From Salinimicrobium soli (GTDB lineage: Bacteria; Bacteroidota; Bacteroidia; Flavobacteriales; Flavobacteriaceae): DNA of 64,000 bases. A program made the position numbers and the translations under genes. The notes below the pieces were generated by a model that saw only the letters and a list, made by a program, of their open reading frames with translations, ran no database searches and was not told where the DNA came from. Below are positions 9,143 through 17,506 of the stretch, piece after piece (within the stretch, counting starts at the first letter, position 1; each line of letters begins with the position of its first letter). The DNA is taken from the NCBI RefSeq assembly GCF_048323655.1, contig NZ_JBLUWW010000006.1:248001-312000 (forward strand), given 5' to 3'.

Positions 9143-10434
9143 TGAAATTTGCCGTCTTCACCCATGTCCAACATTTCAAAAAAGGCAACCAATTTTATGC
9201 CTATGCCCCTTATATAAGGGAAATGAACCTGTGGTTTCAGTTTGTAGAAGAGGTAGAGGTTGTTGCTCCATTGGTCAGTAACTCACGAGTAGATAAAAAA
9301 GGTTATGGAGGAAGTGATCAAAGAATTCACTATGATCATAATGAATTGTCCTTTACACCAATTTTATCATTAAATTTTTTAAATTTTATTAACACTATAG
9401 TCTCAGTTCTAAGGATTCCCTTTATCTTTCTGCGGATTTTTGGGGCCATGCGACGTGCAGATCACCTTCATTTGAGATGTCCGGGAAATATTGGTTTGTT
9501 ATCATGTATTGGCCAGATCTTTTTCCCCTCAAAACTTAAATCGGCGAAATATGCAGGAAATTGGGATCCTTCTTCAAAGCAACCCTGGTCCTATACACTT
9601 CAAAAATGGATCCTGAATAATACATTTTTGACCCGGAAAATGCAGGTCCTGGTCTATGGAGATTGGCCGGAGCAGACCAGAAATATTAAATCTTTTTTCA
9701 CAGCATCCTTTTCAGAAGACGAAAAATTTTCAGTCGGAGAAAAGGATTTTTCCGAACCCTTTACTTTTTTATTCGTTGGAAACCTGGTAGAAGGAAAGAA
9801 GCCGCTGGAAGCAGTAAAGTTAGTTGAGCAACTGAATTTGAGGTTGAAAGGAGACACGGATCCGGAGATCCTTGCCAACTCAAAAAACGTCAGCCTGGAG
9901 ATTTTTGGCGATGGTCCGGAAAGAGAAAAACTGGAAACCTACGTCAGAGAAAAACAATTAGAGCAATTTGTTACCTTTAAAGGATCCCGACCTTTAGAAG
10001 AACTGAAGGGTGCTTATCAAAAAGCACATTTTGTGATCTTGCCATCAAAATCTGAAGGCTGGCCCAAAGCCATTGCGGAAGGTATGTTCTTTGGCTGTAT
10101 TCCCATTGCCACTCCTGTAAGCTGTGTGTCGTGGATGCTCGATCAAGGGAATAGAGGTATTCTATTGACCAATAATGCCAACAGCCAAAAGCTAAAAGCT
10201 AAAGGCTCGTTAGAAAGAATAGTTGGCAATGGGCAGTGGATAAAGGATGTAGATAAAATCTCAGGATTGATGAAAGATCAGAAGGAGATGCAAAGAATGT
10301 CCAAAGAGGCTAAACAATGGAGTCAACAATATACTTTGGAAAAATTCGAAGGTGCCATTCAGGAGGTTTTGAATTACAAACAACAAATCATAAACAACAA
10401 ACAGGATAGTGCGCGTATTACAACTCATAGATAG
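9142..10434 (+). CDS. Glycosyltransferase family 4-type (GT-B) with repeat-like insert
   Basis: A 430-residue protein from the ATG at 9142 (TGATG junction with the previous stop); a TTG at 9061 in the same frame is less likely because it would overlap by 80 bp. The donor-site motif S-E-G-W-P-K-A-I-A-E has E305 and E313 in the E-x7-E arrangement of GT4 enzymes, preceded by S-L-E-I-F-G-D-G-P-E near 250. Two oddities are visible. Residues about 348-355 come from a simple AGCTAAAAGC-type repeat (10183-10207), and the last 20 residues are low-complexity Gln/Asn-rich. The 3' end overlaps the next gene by 26 bp. Confidence 0.85.
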   Translation: MKFAVFTHVQHFKKGNQFYAYAPYIREMNLWFQFVEEVEVVAPLVSNSRVDKKGYGGSDQRIHYDHNELSFTPILSLNFLNFINTIVSVLRIPFIFLRIFGAMRRADHLHLRCPGNIGLLSCIGQIFFPSKLKSAKYAGNWDPSSKQPWSYTLQKWILNNTFLTRKMQVLVYGDWPEQTRNIKSFFTASFSEDEKFSVGEKDFSEPFTFLFVGNLVEGKKPLEAVKLVEQLNLRLKGDTDPEILANSKNVSLEIFGDGPEREKLETYVREKQLEQFVTFKGSRPLEELKGAYQKAHFVILPSKSEGWPKAIAEGMFFGCIPIATPVSCVSWMLDQGNRGILLTNNANSQKLKAKGSLERIVGNGQWIKDVDKISGLMKDQKEMQRMSKEAKQWSQQYTLEKFEGAIQEVLNYKQQIINNKQDSARITTHR

Positions 10435-11488
10435 TCTTCATAGCGGTGGCGCCGAACGCATGGCAGTAAATTATGCCAATGCCTTGGAAAGTAGGGTCGA
10501 GGGTTCATTTCTATGCTGTACCCGTTCGGAAGGTTTGTTGAAAGAGAAATTAAATCCTTCTGTTGGTTTCCTGTTTTTAAAGAAAAAAGCCACATTAGAT
10601 TTTAGAGCTTTATTTAGATTAAGAAATTATATCTTGAAAAATGATATAGATCTTATTCAGGCCCATGGGACTTCCTGGTTTTTTGCTGCATTGGTGAAAA
10701 TGACGTGCCCAAAATTAAAGTTAGTATGGCATGATCACTACGGTAAAGAGCTCAAAGACAGGAAAACAGGTGTGCTTTATGTTTTTTCCAATATTTTCAA
10801 TGGAATAATTTCAGTCAATACTGAACTTAAAGATTGGGCAATTGAAAAACTTAGGGCTAAAAATGTAATTTATGTAACCAATTTTTTAGCTGAACAAAAT
10901 TGTTCCGGGGAAATATTTTTGAAAGGGAAAGGCACATTTAACCTTCTCTGTATTGCCAATTTTCGTCCACAAAAGGATCACATTAATTTATTAAAAGCCT
11001 TTAAATTAGCTTTTATAAATAAGCCCGATGTTTCCCTTCACCTGGTAGGAAAGTTTGAAGAAGGGCCTTATTACGATGAAATAAAAAAGTACCTTTTAGA
11101 CAACGAAATGGAGAATAAAGTTTATCTCTATGGAGAGCAAAAGGATGTGAAGCAGTTTTTGAAACAAGCTCAATTGGGGGTTTTGTCATCAAAATCAGAA
11201 GGTTTGCCTCTGGCTCTTCTGGAATACGGATTAAATGCCTTACCAGTTGTCTGTACAGCGGTAGGAGAGTGTCCGGAAGTGTTGGGAAATTGTGGTATTC
11301 TGGTGGAGCCGGGAAAACCCAAGGCTTTGGCAGAGGCAATGAATTTTTATTATCACAATTTATTGGCAAGAGATAAAGACAGAATCTGTTTTGAAAGAAA
11401 AGTTAAAAACAATTACACTGAGGGTAAGGTCGTTTCAGAAGTGATACGTTTTTTTGCGACTTTAACGACTAAAAAAGGGAGAATTTAA
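10409..11488 (+). CDS. Glycosyltransferase family 4
   Basis: The protein has 359 residues with a GTG start at 10409 inside the tail of the previous gene. It opens V-L-Q-L-I-D-S-L-H-S-G-G-A-E-R, the classic GT4 N-terminus, has L-L-C-I-A-N-F-R-P-Q-K-D-H near 170-182, and keeps E264/E272 (S-E-G-L-P-L-A-L-L-E) in the nucleotide-sugar site. This is a retaining enzyme of polysaccharide assembly, acting at the cytoplasmic side. No ATG gives a better fit to the family N-terminus, so the GTG is chosen with good confidence. Confidence 0.88.
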   Translation: MRVLQLIDSLHSGGAERMAVNYANALESRVEGSFLCCTRSEGLLKEKLNPSVGFLFLKKKATLDFRALFRLRNYILKNDIDLIQAHGTSWFFAALVKMTCPKLKLVWHDHYGKELKDRKTGVLYVFSNIFNGIISVNTELKDWAIEKLRAKNVIYVTNFLAEQNCSGEIFLKGKGTFNLLCIANFRPQKDHINLLKAFKLAFINKPDVSLHLVGKFEEGPYYDEIKKYLLDNEMENKVYLYGEQKDVKQFLKQAQLGVLSSKSEGLPLALLEYGLNALPVVCTAVGECPEVLGNCGILVEPGKPKALAEAMNFYYHNLLARDKDRICFERKVKNNYTEGKVVSEVIRFFATLTTKKGRI

Positions 11489-11496
11489 TAGAAAGA

Positions 11497-12897
11497 ATGA
11501 GAGCAGCTCTTCAATATAGAGACGATGTTTTTCAAAAAGCTATAAGCTCGGAATACGTCAGGATTCTGCTACTGCATTTGGGTATAGCATTTGCCGTTAA
11601 CACTTACGAAAAATTAGCTTTTTTTCATTTCTTAGGTGCATTTGGATATTTTCTGTTCATAACCATTCAGAATGAAAACCGCAATAATGAAGCTCTTTTT
11701 GGAGCTGCATATCTTGTTGGTGCTGAGGTTTTTTGGAGGATGACCAGCGCAACTATTTTTTATGAGACAGGAAAGTACGGAGTAATACTTTTTTTGCTAA
11801 TAGGTATGTTCTTTAAGGGAGCTTCATCAAAAACAGTACCCTACTGGATATATCTTTTAGTGCTAATGCCCGGAATTATTATTGCATCTATGGCATTGGA
11901 TTATGACACGGTATTTCGTAAAGCTATAGCTTTTAATCTTGCCGGTCCTGTATGCTTAGGAGTATCGGCATTATACTGTTATTATAAGAAGATCACGAGG
12001 TATGAGATGGAGAAGGTTATTATAATGTTATTAATGCCCCTAATTACCACAATGGCTTATCTTCACCTCTACACCCCCCGGTTGGATCAATCTCTTATTA
12101 GTATGTCAGGCAATTATGCCGCCACAGGAGGTTATGGTCCTAATCAAATTTCCACCGTACTTGGGATGGGAGCTTTTTTATTGGTGACCCGGCTTTTTGT
12201 CATTAGAACAAGATGGATCAATATTGTTGATTTATTCCTTCTGGGCGTAATGAGTTACAGAGCTATGGTCACTTTTTCAAGAGGAGGTGTTATTACTGCC
12301 TTTATCTGTGTTGTTTCTTTTATTATTATATGGTATTATAAACAAGGAGCAGCTGAAAAAACACGAATCAACTTCAAAGTAGGAGTACTCTTACTGGCAA
12401 TGTTTCTCTCCTGGATTTTCACAAATTTCCAAACGGGTGGTTTAATTTTTAATCGGTATACAAACAGGAATGCAGCTGGACAGTTAAAAGATGATATTAC
12501 CACAGGACGGGCTGAACTGGTAGAAACAGAACTCGAAGGTTTTTACCATAACCCGGTCCTGGGTCTTGGAGTGGGGAAAGGTTATGATTTTAGAAAGGAA
12601 GAATTAGGTATTGAAATTGCCTCGCACAGTGAGATTAGCAGGTTGTTATCAGAACACGGAATGTTGGGTGTCGTGGCCGTTCTAATTCTTATATTTGTGC
12701 CTTTATTGTTTTGGCTGAAGTTTAAAAATAATTACTATTTTTTGGCTTTCGTTGCGTTCTGGTTCCTGACCATCAACCATTCTGCCATGCGTATTGCTAT
12801 GCCTGCCTTTGTTTACGGTCTTGCATTGTTATATATAGTTGATGATAAAAAGCAGCCTGTGCAAAAGAAAAAACCAATGGAGAGGCTGGTCGTTTAA
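11497..12897 (+). CDS. O-antigen ligase/polymerase family membrane protein (Wzy-like)
   Basis: A 466-residue polytopic membrane protein with about 10-12 hydrophobic segments. A soluble periplasmic-type loop around residues 320-385 contains G-R-A-E-L-V-E and N-P-V-L-G-L-G-V-G, the conserved Wzy_C/O-antigen ligase signature (R, then n-P-l-l-G-v-G). Such proteins either polymerise repeat units (Wzy) or ligate the finished chain to lipid A (WaaL), and sequence alone does not decide. It is the only candidate polymerase in this cluster. No Wzx-type flippase is seen in the window, so one should lie upstream. Confidence 0.85.
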   Translation: MRAALQYRDDVFQKAISSEYVRILLLHLGIAFAVNTYEKLAFFHFLGAFGYFLFITIQNENRNNEALFGAAYLVGAEVFWRMTSATIFYETGKYGVILFLLIGMFFKGASSKTVPYWIYLLVLMPGIIIASMALDYDTVFRKAIAFNLAGPVCLGVSALYCYYKKITRYEMEKVIIMLLMPLITTMAYLHLYTPRLDQSLISMSGNYAATGGYGPNQISTVLGMGAFLLVTRLFVIRTRWINIVDLFLLGVMSYRAMVTFSRGGVITAFICVVSFIIIWYYKQGAAEKTRINFKVGVLLLAMFLSWIFTNFQTGGLIFNRYTNRNAAGQLKDDITTGRAELVETELEGFYHNPVLGLGVGKGYDFRKEELGIEIASHSEISRLLSEHGMLGVVAVLILIFVPLLFWLKFKNNYYFLAFVAFWFLTINHSAMRIAMPAFVYGLALLYIVDDKKQPVQKKKPMERLVV

Positions 12898-12906
12898 AAT
12901 TTGTTG

Positions 12907-13938
12907 ATGAAAAAAAGAATCCTGTACATAGGTAATAATTTATCGAATCCCACTTTTACGGCTACCTATATTTCTTTTTTTAGCGAAGTATTGAAGCAGG
13001 AAGGTTACTGGGTTAAAACCGCCAGCAGCAAGGACAATAAGGCAATGCGTCTTATGGAAATGCTCTCCCTTATTTGGGCACACCGAAAAGAGACCGATAC
13101 CGTTCTGATCGATACTTATGGTGCACAGAATTTCTACTATGCCTATAGCATTGGAAAGCTTTGCCAGCAGTTGAAATTACCTTATATCCCCATCCTTCAT
13201 GGTGGTAATCTGCGGGAACGCATCCAAAAATCACCAAACCTCACGCGATCTTTGTTTGGGAACGCAAAACTTAACGTAGCGCCTTCTCACTTTCTGTACG
13301 ACATTTTTGAAAAGGCGGGTTTTGAGAATATTAAAATTATCCCGAACTCCATCAGCCTGGAAGATTATCCTTTCAAGAGAAGGGGAAATTTCGCGCCAAA
13401 ATTTCTGTGGGTAAGAAGATTTCAGGAACGCTATAATCCGATGCTGGCGGTGAAGGTCTTTGAAAAGATACAACAGGATTATCCCGATGCCGAAATGTGC
13501 ATGGTTGGTCCGGAGAAAGACGGTTCTCTGGCCAAGTGTCAGCGATACGCCCAGACACACCACCTGCCTATTAAATTTGCCGGAAAATTAAAAAAGAAAG
13601 AGTGGGCCGCACTCTCTGTTCACTACGACTTTTTTATTAACTCTACCAATGTTGACAATACACCTATCAGTGTAATTGAAGCCATGGCCCTGGGGCTGCC
13701 GGTGATCTCTACCGACGTTGGCGGAATGCCTTTTTTGATCGAACAGGGTAAAGACGGTATCCTGGTGCCTGAAAAAAATGTAGATGCTATGGTAACTGCT
13801 ATTGAAGATCTGCTCGAAGATCAGGAGAAAGCCAAAAGCATTGCAGAAGCCGCCAATCAAAAAGTGCAGGCTTTTGATTGGGAAGTGGTAAAGGAACAGT
13901 GGATTGAGGTGTTGAATGGGAGTGAACTCCGATCATAA
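12907..13938 (+). CDS. Glycosyltransferase family 4 (tandem paralog 1)
   Basis: The protein has 343 residues. Two TTG codons (12901, 12904) precede the ATG at 12907, which aligns with the start of the paralog at 14084. Conserved landmarks are I-L-Y-I-G-N at the start, I-L-H-G-G-N-L-R-E-R near 98, A-P-S-H-F near 122 and T-P-I-S-V-I-E-A-M-A-L-G-L-P near 252-265, with E258 the donor-site acid. The usual first E of E-x7-E is D250. It is clearly a duplicate of the downstream gene, sharing long identical blocks such as the N-V-D-N-T-P segment. Confidence 0.88.
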   Translation: MKKRILYIGNNLSNPTFTATYISFFSEVLKQEGYWVKTASSKDNKAMRLMEMLSLIWAHRKETDTVLIDTYGAQNFYYAYSIGKLCQQLKLPYIPILHGGNLRERIQKSPNLTRSLFGNAKLNVAPSHFLYDIFEKAGFENIKIIPNSISLEDYPFKRRGNFAPKFLWVRRFQERYNPMLAVKVFEKIQQDYPDAEMCMVGPEKDGSLAKCQRYAQTHHLPIKFAGKLKKKEWAALSVHYDFFINSTNVDNTPISVIEAMALGLPVISTDVGGMPFLIEQGKDGILVPEKNVDAMVTAIEDLLEDQEKAKSIAEAANQKVQAFDWEVVKEQWIEVLNGSELRS

Positions 13939-13983
13939 TAAGAGATATCAATTCGCAATTATTTCTTATTATAAGAGGCTCTT

Positions 13984-14012
13984 AGCCGTTAGCCTTTTGC
14001 CATTGGCTTTTT
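13984..14012. repeat. Simple AGCC/AGCTAAA-type repeat between paralogous genes
   Basis: The 145-bp gap between the two GT4 paralogs holds a degenerate run of TTAGCC / TTTTGCC / TTGGC units. Its reverse complement resembles the AGCCAAAAGCTAAAAGC run inside the glycosyltransferase gene at 10183-10207. No promoter with the TAnnTTTG element is visible in the gap. The function is unknown; it may be a slippage-prone filler sequence. Confidence 0.5.
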
Positions 14013-14083
14013 AGAATAACTTGGTTTTTTTGGTGTTTATACAATAAATAGAATTAGTGCATTAGTGGCTAAAAATTAGAATC

Positions 14084-15097
14084 TTGACAAAGCACCTCCT
14101 TTATATCGGAAATGAACTACAAGACCGTGGGGGAACACCGACTTCGGTTGACATACTTGCACCTCTATTGAGAGAGGAAGGCTATGAGGTAAAGACAGCT
14201 TCAGCAAATCCCGGAAAACTACAGCGCTTAAAAGAAATGTTATTGCTGGTGTACCGAAACCGGAGAACAGCAGATTATGTCCTCATCGATACCTATAGTA
14301 CGACCAATTTCTGGTATGCCGCGGCAGTAGGATACTTATGCCGGAGGTTTAAACTAAAATACATTCCCATTCTCCGGGGTGGGAATCTTCCACAACGACT
14401 TAAAAGATCCCCCAGGGAGACGACAAAGTTGTTCTCCAATGCCTATCAGAATGTGGCGCCGTCACAATTTTTAATGGCTAGCTTTGAAGCAGCCGGATTC
14501 AGAAATCTTATTTACATCCCCAATAGCATACAACTTTCCGACTATCCTTATAAGGAACGGAAAAATATAAAGCTCTACCTACTCTGGGTAAGGTCCTTTG
14601 CTAAAGTATATAATCCATTGCTGGCTTTGCATGTCCTGGAGATCCTGCTAATGAAATATCCTGATGCCGAACTTTGTATGGTAGGACCTGAAAAAGACGC
14701 CTCCATGGCTGCCTGTAAAAGGATGGCGGAGGAGAAAAAACTGCCTGTACGGTTTATGGGCCGATTGCAAAAGAAACATTGGATCGAATTGGCCGCTCAA
14801 TTCGATATTTTTTTAAACACCACGAATGTGGACAATACCCCTGTCAGCGTGATAGAAGCCATGGCTTTGGGGTTGCCCATAGTTTCAACAGATGTGGGCG
14901 GTATTCCATTTCTTCTTAGTGAACAAAAAAATGCCTTGTTAGTACCACCACGTGATGCCGTGAAAATGGCGCGTGCTGTTGAGGAACTCCTCTCCGAACC
15001 TGCCAAAGCTCAACGCCTGGCTGCGGCAGCCAGGAAAAAAGCAGAAGACTTCGACTGGAAAAGAGTAAAACTTCAGTGGCACCAATTGCTAAGTTAA
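14084..15097 (+). CDS. Glycosyltransferase family 4 (tandem paralog 2)
   Basis: A 337-residue paralog of the gene at 12907: L-L-Y-I-G-N-E-L at the start, P-I-L-R-G-G-N-L-P-Q-R near 98, and T-P-V-S-V-I-E-A-M-A-L-G-L-P with the same acid at residue 258. The start is TTG at 14084. There is no ATG or GTG between it and the upstream in-frame TAG at 14063, and its position matches the ATG of the paralog exactly. The duplication probably gave two transferases adding related sugars or linkages. Which sugars is unknown. Confidence 0.86.
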   Translation: MTKHLLYIGNELQDRGGTPTSVDILAPLLREEGYEVKTASANPGKLQRLKEMLLLVYRNRRTADYVLIDTYSTTNFWYAAAVGYLCRRFKLKYIPILRGGNLPQRLKRSPRETTKLFSNAYQNVAPSQFLMASFEAAGFRNLIYIPNSIQLSDYPYKERKNIKLYLLWVRSFAKVYNPLLALHVLEILLMKYPDAELCMVGPEKDASMAACKRMAEEKKLPVRFMGRLQKKHWIELAAQFDIFLNTTNVDNTPVSVIEAMALGLPIVSTDVGGIPFLLSEQKNALLVPPRDAVKMARAVEELLSEPAKAQRLAAAARKKAEDFDWKRVKLQWHQLLS

Positions 15098-15229
15098 ATC
15101 AGTTTTCCTTATTCAAAAAGCTGAAATTCTATTTTTATAATCGACTGATTATTATTAGATTAGCTGCTGTTTCAGCTCCCTTTATTTTAAAATATTTACT
15201 ATCCATTACTTTTTCCAGATGAAAAGGTG

Positions 15230-15364
15230 ATGGTGGAGGACTTTATGGGGCCAGAATTAAGTTTATTACCAGGATCCATAATTGAAGAACCGGAATTGAT
15301 TATTCCAAAACATGTAGGGGGATTATGGAAAGATCGAACGCCATTGTTAAAAATCAGGATTTAG
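15230..15364 (+). CDS. Possible small ORF (44 codons) overlapping the sugar transferase start
   Basis: From ATG 15230 a frame of 44 codons runs to TAG 15362-15364, crossing the start of the next gene (15325) in another frame. The peptide is Pro/Glu/Ile-rich in its middle (I-I-E-E-P-E-L-I-I-P-K-H-V-G-G) with no signal peptide. It occupies about 40% of the otherwise empty 227-bp gap. It could be a translated leader peptide or simple chance; nothing else supports coding. Confidence 0.2.
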   Translation: MVEDFMGPELSLLPGSIIEEPELIIPKHVGGLWKDRTPLLKIRI

Positions 15365-16800
15365 ACCTGAGGGCTTTAAAGTCTTCCTTATATTTACAGC
15401 GAAATAAACTTTCCATGCCCCGGAAATCTAGTCTGCAATTTGTAGTTTCAGAACGCAAGATCCTACTTCGAATTTTTGATGTGGTATGGGTACTTTTCAC
15501 CCTATACGTGGTGGGGATTCTGTTCCGCCTGGAATATTTCAGCATCTCTGAGAGGTTTTGGCACTGGAGTGTGGTTTTGGCAGCTTATCTAAGTCTTTTC
15601 TCAAGTATCTTCGAATTATATGATCTTCAGAAAGCCAGCCAACATTATACGGTCCTTAAAAATGTGGTTTTAACGACCTCTGTCACCGTACTTTTCTTTT
15701 TGCTTACTCCTGTTTTAACTCCGGTTCTGCCAGATAACCGGTTACAGATCATTTATTTTTATGTTGCTATTATTGCCGCCCTTCTCATTTGGCGCTACGC
15801 CTATATTGGTTTGATATCTTCTCCCCGGTTTTATAGGCGGGTCCTTATTGTGGGAGCACCGATGGAAGTGGAAATGATAGCAGAACAACTACAACAGGTG
15901 GATCCAAATTATAGTATTATAGGATATATTGATCCCTTGAGCCGGACTAGTAAAAATATAAGCCTAAAAGCATTTTCTGTAGGGGAACTCAGTAAGACCA
16001 TTAAAAGTGAAGGTGTAGATGAATTGCTGATCTCCGGAATGGACGCTTCGGCCAATAATCCGCAATTATACAGGGAGATCATGAGTCTTGTGAATGCTGG
16101 GTTTATGGTTCAGGACTACAACCACGTATATGAAGAGAAGACTTTCCGCATACCTGTGCAGCATATAGAAAAGAATTTTTACAAGTTCTTTCCCTTTAGC
16201 CGTAGTAATGACAACAAATTCTACCTTTTCTTTCACAGGATGACAGATATACTTATCTCCCTGCTGGGGCTCCTGGTAGGGCTTTGTCTTGTTCCGTTCA
16301 TTTACTTCGGAAATCTTTTAGGAAACAAAGGGAAATTGTTCTACACCCAGGAAAGAGTGGGAAGGCACGGAAAAACTTTTCAAATGCTGAAATTCAGAAC
16401 CATGAAGTTGGATGCCGAAGAGAACGGGGCACAATGGGCCCAGAAGAACGATGTGCGGGTCACCCACTTCGGAAAGTTTCTGCGGCGATCCAGGCTGGAT
16501 GAATTTCCGCAGTTTTGGAATATTCTGAAAGGGGAGATGAGCCTTATTGGTCCGCGTCCCGAAAGACCTGTCTTTGTAAAAGAATTGTCAGAACTTATTC
16601 CATTTTACGATACCCGTCACTTCGTGAAACCCGGACTTACCGGCTGGGCACAGGTAATGGGTGAATATGGCAACAGTCATTCTGATAGCCTCGAGAAGCT
16701 TCAATATGATTTATACTACATCAAGCATCGCAATATTTTCCTGGACATAACAATTCTCACCAAAACCCTGAGTACAATTATATTTTTCCGGGGGCAATAA
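15325..16800 (+). CDS. wcaJ: Undecaprenyl-phosphate sugar phosphotransferase (polyprenyl glycosylphosphotransferase)
   Basis: The protein has 491 residues. Four hydrophobic helices lie in the first 165 residues, then a Rossmann-like domain of about 170-280 (V-L-I-V-G-A-P), a membrane helix near 305-330, and a C-terminal catalytic domain with K-F-R-T-M-K, R-S-R-L-D-E-F-P-Q (D392/E393, the catalytic acid pair), S-L-I-G-P-R-P-E and P-G-L-T-G-W-A-Q. It transfers a sugar-1-phosphate to undecaprenyl phosphate, starting repeat-unit synthesis at the inner membrane. It closes the polysaccharide cluster. The symbol marks the family; the exact sugar is unknown. It starts after a G-rich stretch just before the ATG. 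Confidence 0.9.
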   Translation: MERSNAIVKNQDLDLRALKSSLYLQRNKLSMPRKSSLQFVVSERKILLRIFDVVWVLFTLYVVGILFRLEYFSISERFWHWSVVLAAYLSLFSSIFELYDLQKASQHYTVLKNVVLTTSVTVLFFLLTPVLTPVLPDNRLQIIYFYVAIIAALLIWRYAYIGLISSPRFYRRVLIVGAPMEVEMIAEQLQQVDPNYSIIGYIDPLSRTSKNISLKAFSVGELSKTIKSEGVDELLISGMDASANNPQLYREIMSLVNAGFMVQDYNHVYEEKTFRIPVQHIEKNFYKFFPFSRSNDNKFYLFFHRMTDILISLLGLLVGLCLVPFIYFGNLLGNKGKLFYTQERVGRHGKTFQMLKFRTMKLDAEENGAQWAQKNDVRVTHFGKFLRRSRLDEFPQFWNILKGEMSLIGPRPERPVFVKELSELIPFYDTRHFVKPGLTGWAQVMGEYGNSHSDSLEKLQYDLYYIKHRNIFLDITILTKTLSTIIFFRGQ

Positions 16801-16848
16801 GCTTCTTTGCAAATATTTCGGGACCAATTTCTATTAAGCGAAAGGTTT

Positions 16849-17415
16849 ATGACATTAGCTGAATTTCTGAAAAGCCTTGTAGATTTCTCTGAGGAGGAAC
16901 TAACAGATATACTTTCTAATTTTAAGAGGGAAGAGATTCCGAAGAATGAGGTGCTGGTGGAACAGGGAAAAATTTGCCGGAGACTGTACTTTGTAGAAAG
17001 AGGAATAGCCAGAAATTACTACCTCAATAGTGATGGCAAGGAGATCACGCAATTGTTCTTTGGAGAAGGCAGATTTATGTCAAGCCTGGAGAGTTTTTTT
17101 CAGGAGAGTCCGAGTACTTACTACCTTGAGTTATTGGAAGATTCTGTTATAGTGTCTATTACCAAGGAGCGCCTGGACCTACTTTTTGACAGGTATCATA
17201 AAATGGAAAAGCTGGGGCGTCTTTTGGCAACAGAAATGCTTACTAAAGTTGTTCAGAAGATCAATGCCATACAGTTCCAGACTGCCCAGGAACGTTATGA
17301 ATATATGCTTACCGAATATCCCGATATAACCTACAGAGTGCCTCTGGGGCACATTGCATCTTACCTCGGAATGTCACAGGAAACCTTGAGCCGGATCAGG
17401 AAAAGGAAACTATGA
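16849..17415 (+). CDS. Crp/Fnr family transcriptional regulator
   Basis: A 188-residue protein from the ATG at 16849; a TTG at 16807 is in frame but close to the previous stop. The N-terminal two thirds are a cyclic-nucleotide-binding-like beta barrel (V-L-V-E-Q-G-K-I, then L-Y-F-V-E-R-G). The C-terminal winged helix ends P-L-G-H-I-A-S-Y-L-G-M-S-Q-E-T-L-S-R-I-R, the Crp/Fnr recognition helix. It has a single Cys, so it is not an iron-sulfur FNR. An FNR-like box lies just downstream (17438-17451), suggesting it controls the efflux operon that follows. Confidence 0.88.
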   Translation: MTLAEFLKSLVDFSEEELTDILSNFKREEIPKNEVLVEQGKICRRLYFVERGIARNYYLNSDGKEITQLFFGEGRFMSSLESFFQESPSTYYLELLEDSVIVSITKERLDLLFDRYHKMEKLGRLLATEMLTKVVQKINAIQFQTAQERYEYMLTEYPDITYRVPLGHIASYLGMSQETLSRIRKRKL

Positions 17416-17437
17416 TCTCTTCACATCTCTTCATTTT

Positions 17438-17451
17438 TTGATATAGGTCAA
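17438..17451. promoter_or_regulatory. FNR/CRP-like dyad operator
   Basis: TTGATATAGGTCAA matches the FNR-type consensus TTGAT-N4-ATCAA at 9 of 10 fixed positions. It sits between the stop of the Crp/Fnr gene and the start of the TolC gene, 50-70 bp before translation. The regulator's own recognition helix is of the matching family. The link between the two is inference. Confidence 0.5.
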
Positions 17452-17506
17452 AAGAAAGACCGCACTTCAGCCAGATCTTTGCACTCTAAATTTAAAAACA
17501 GTGAGA

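Noticed and set aside
12898..12906. TTG start at 12901 for the first GT4 paralog
   Set aside because: The ATG at 12907 aligns with the start of the paralog and is the stronger codon.
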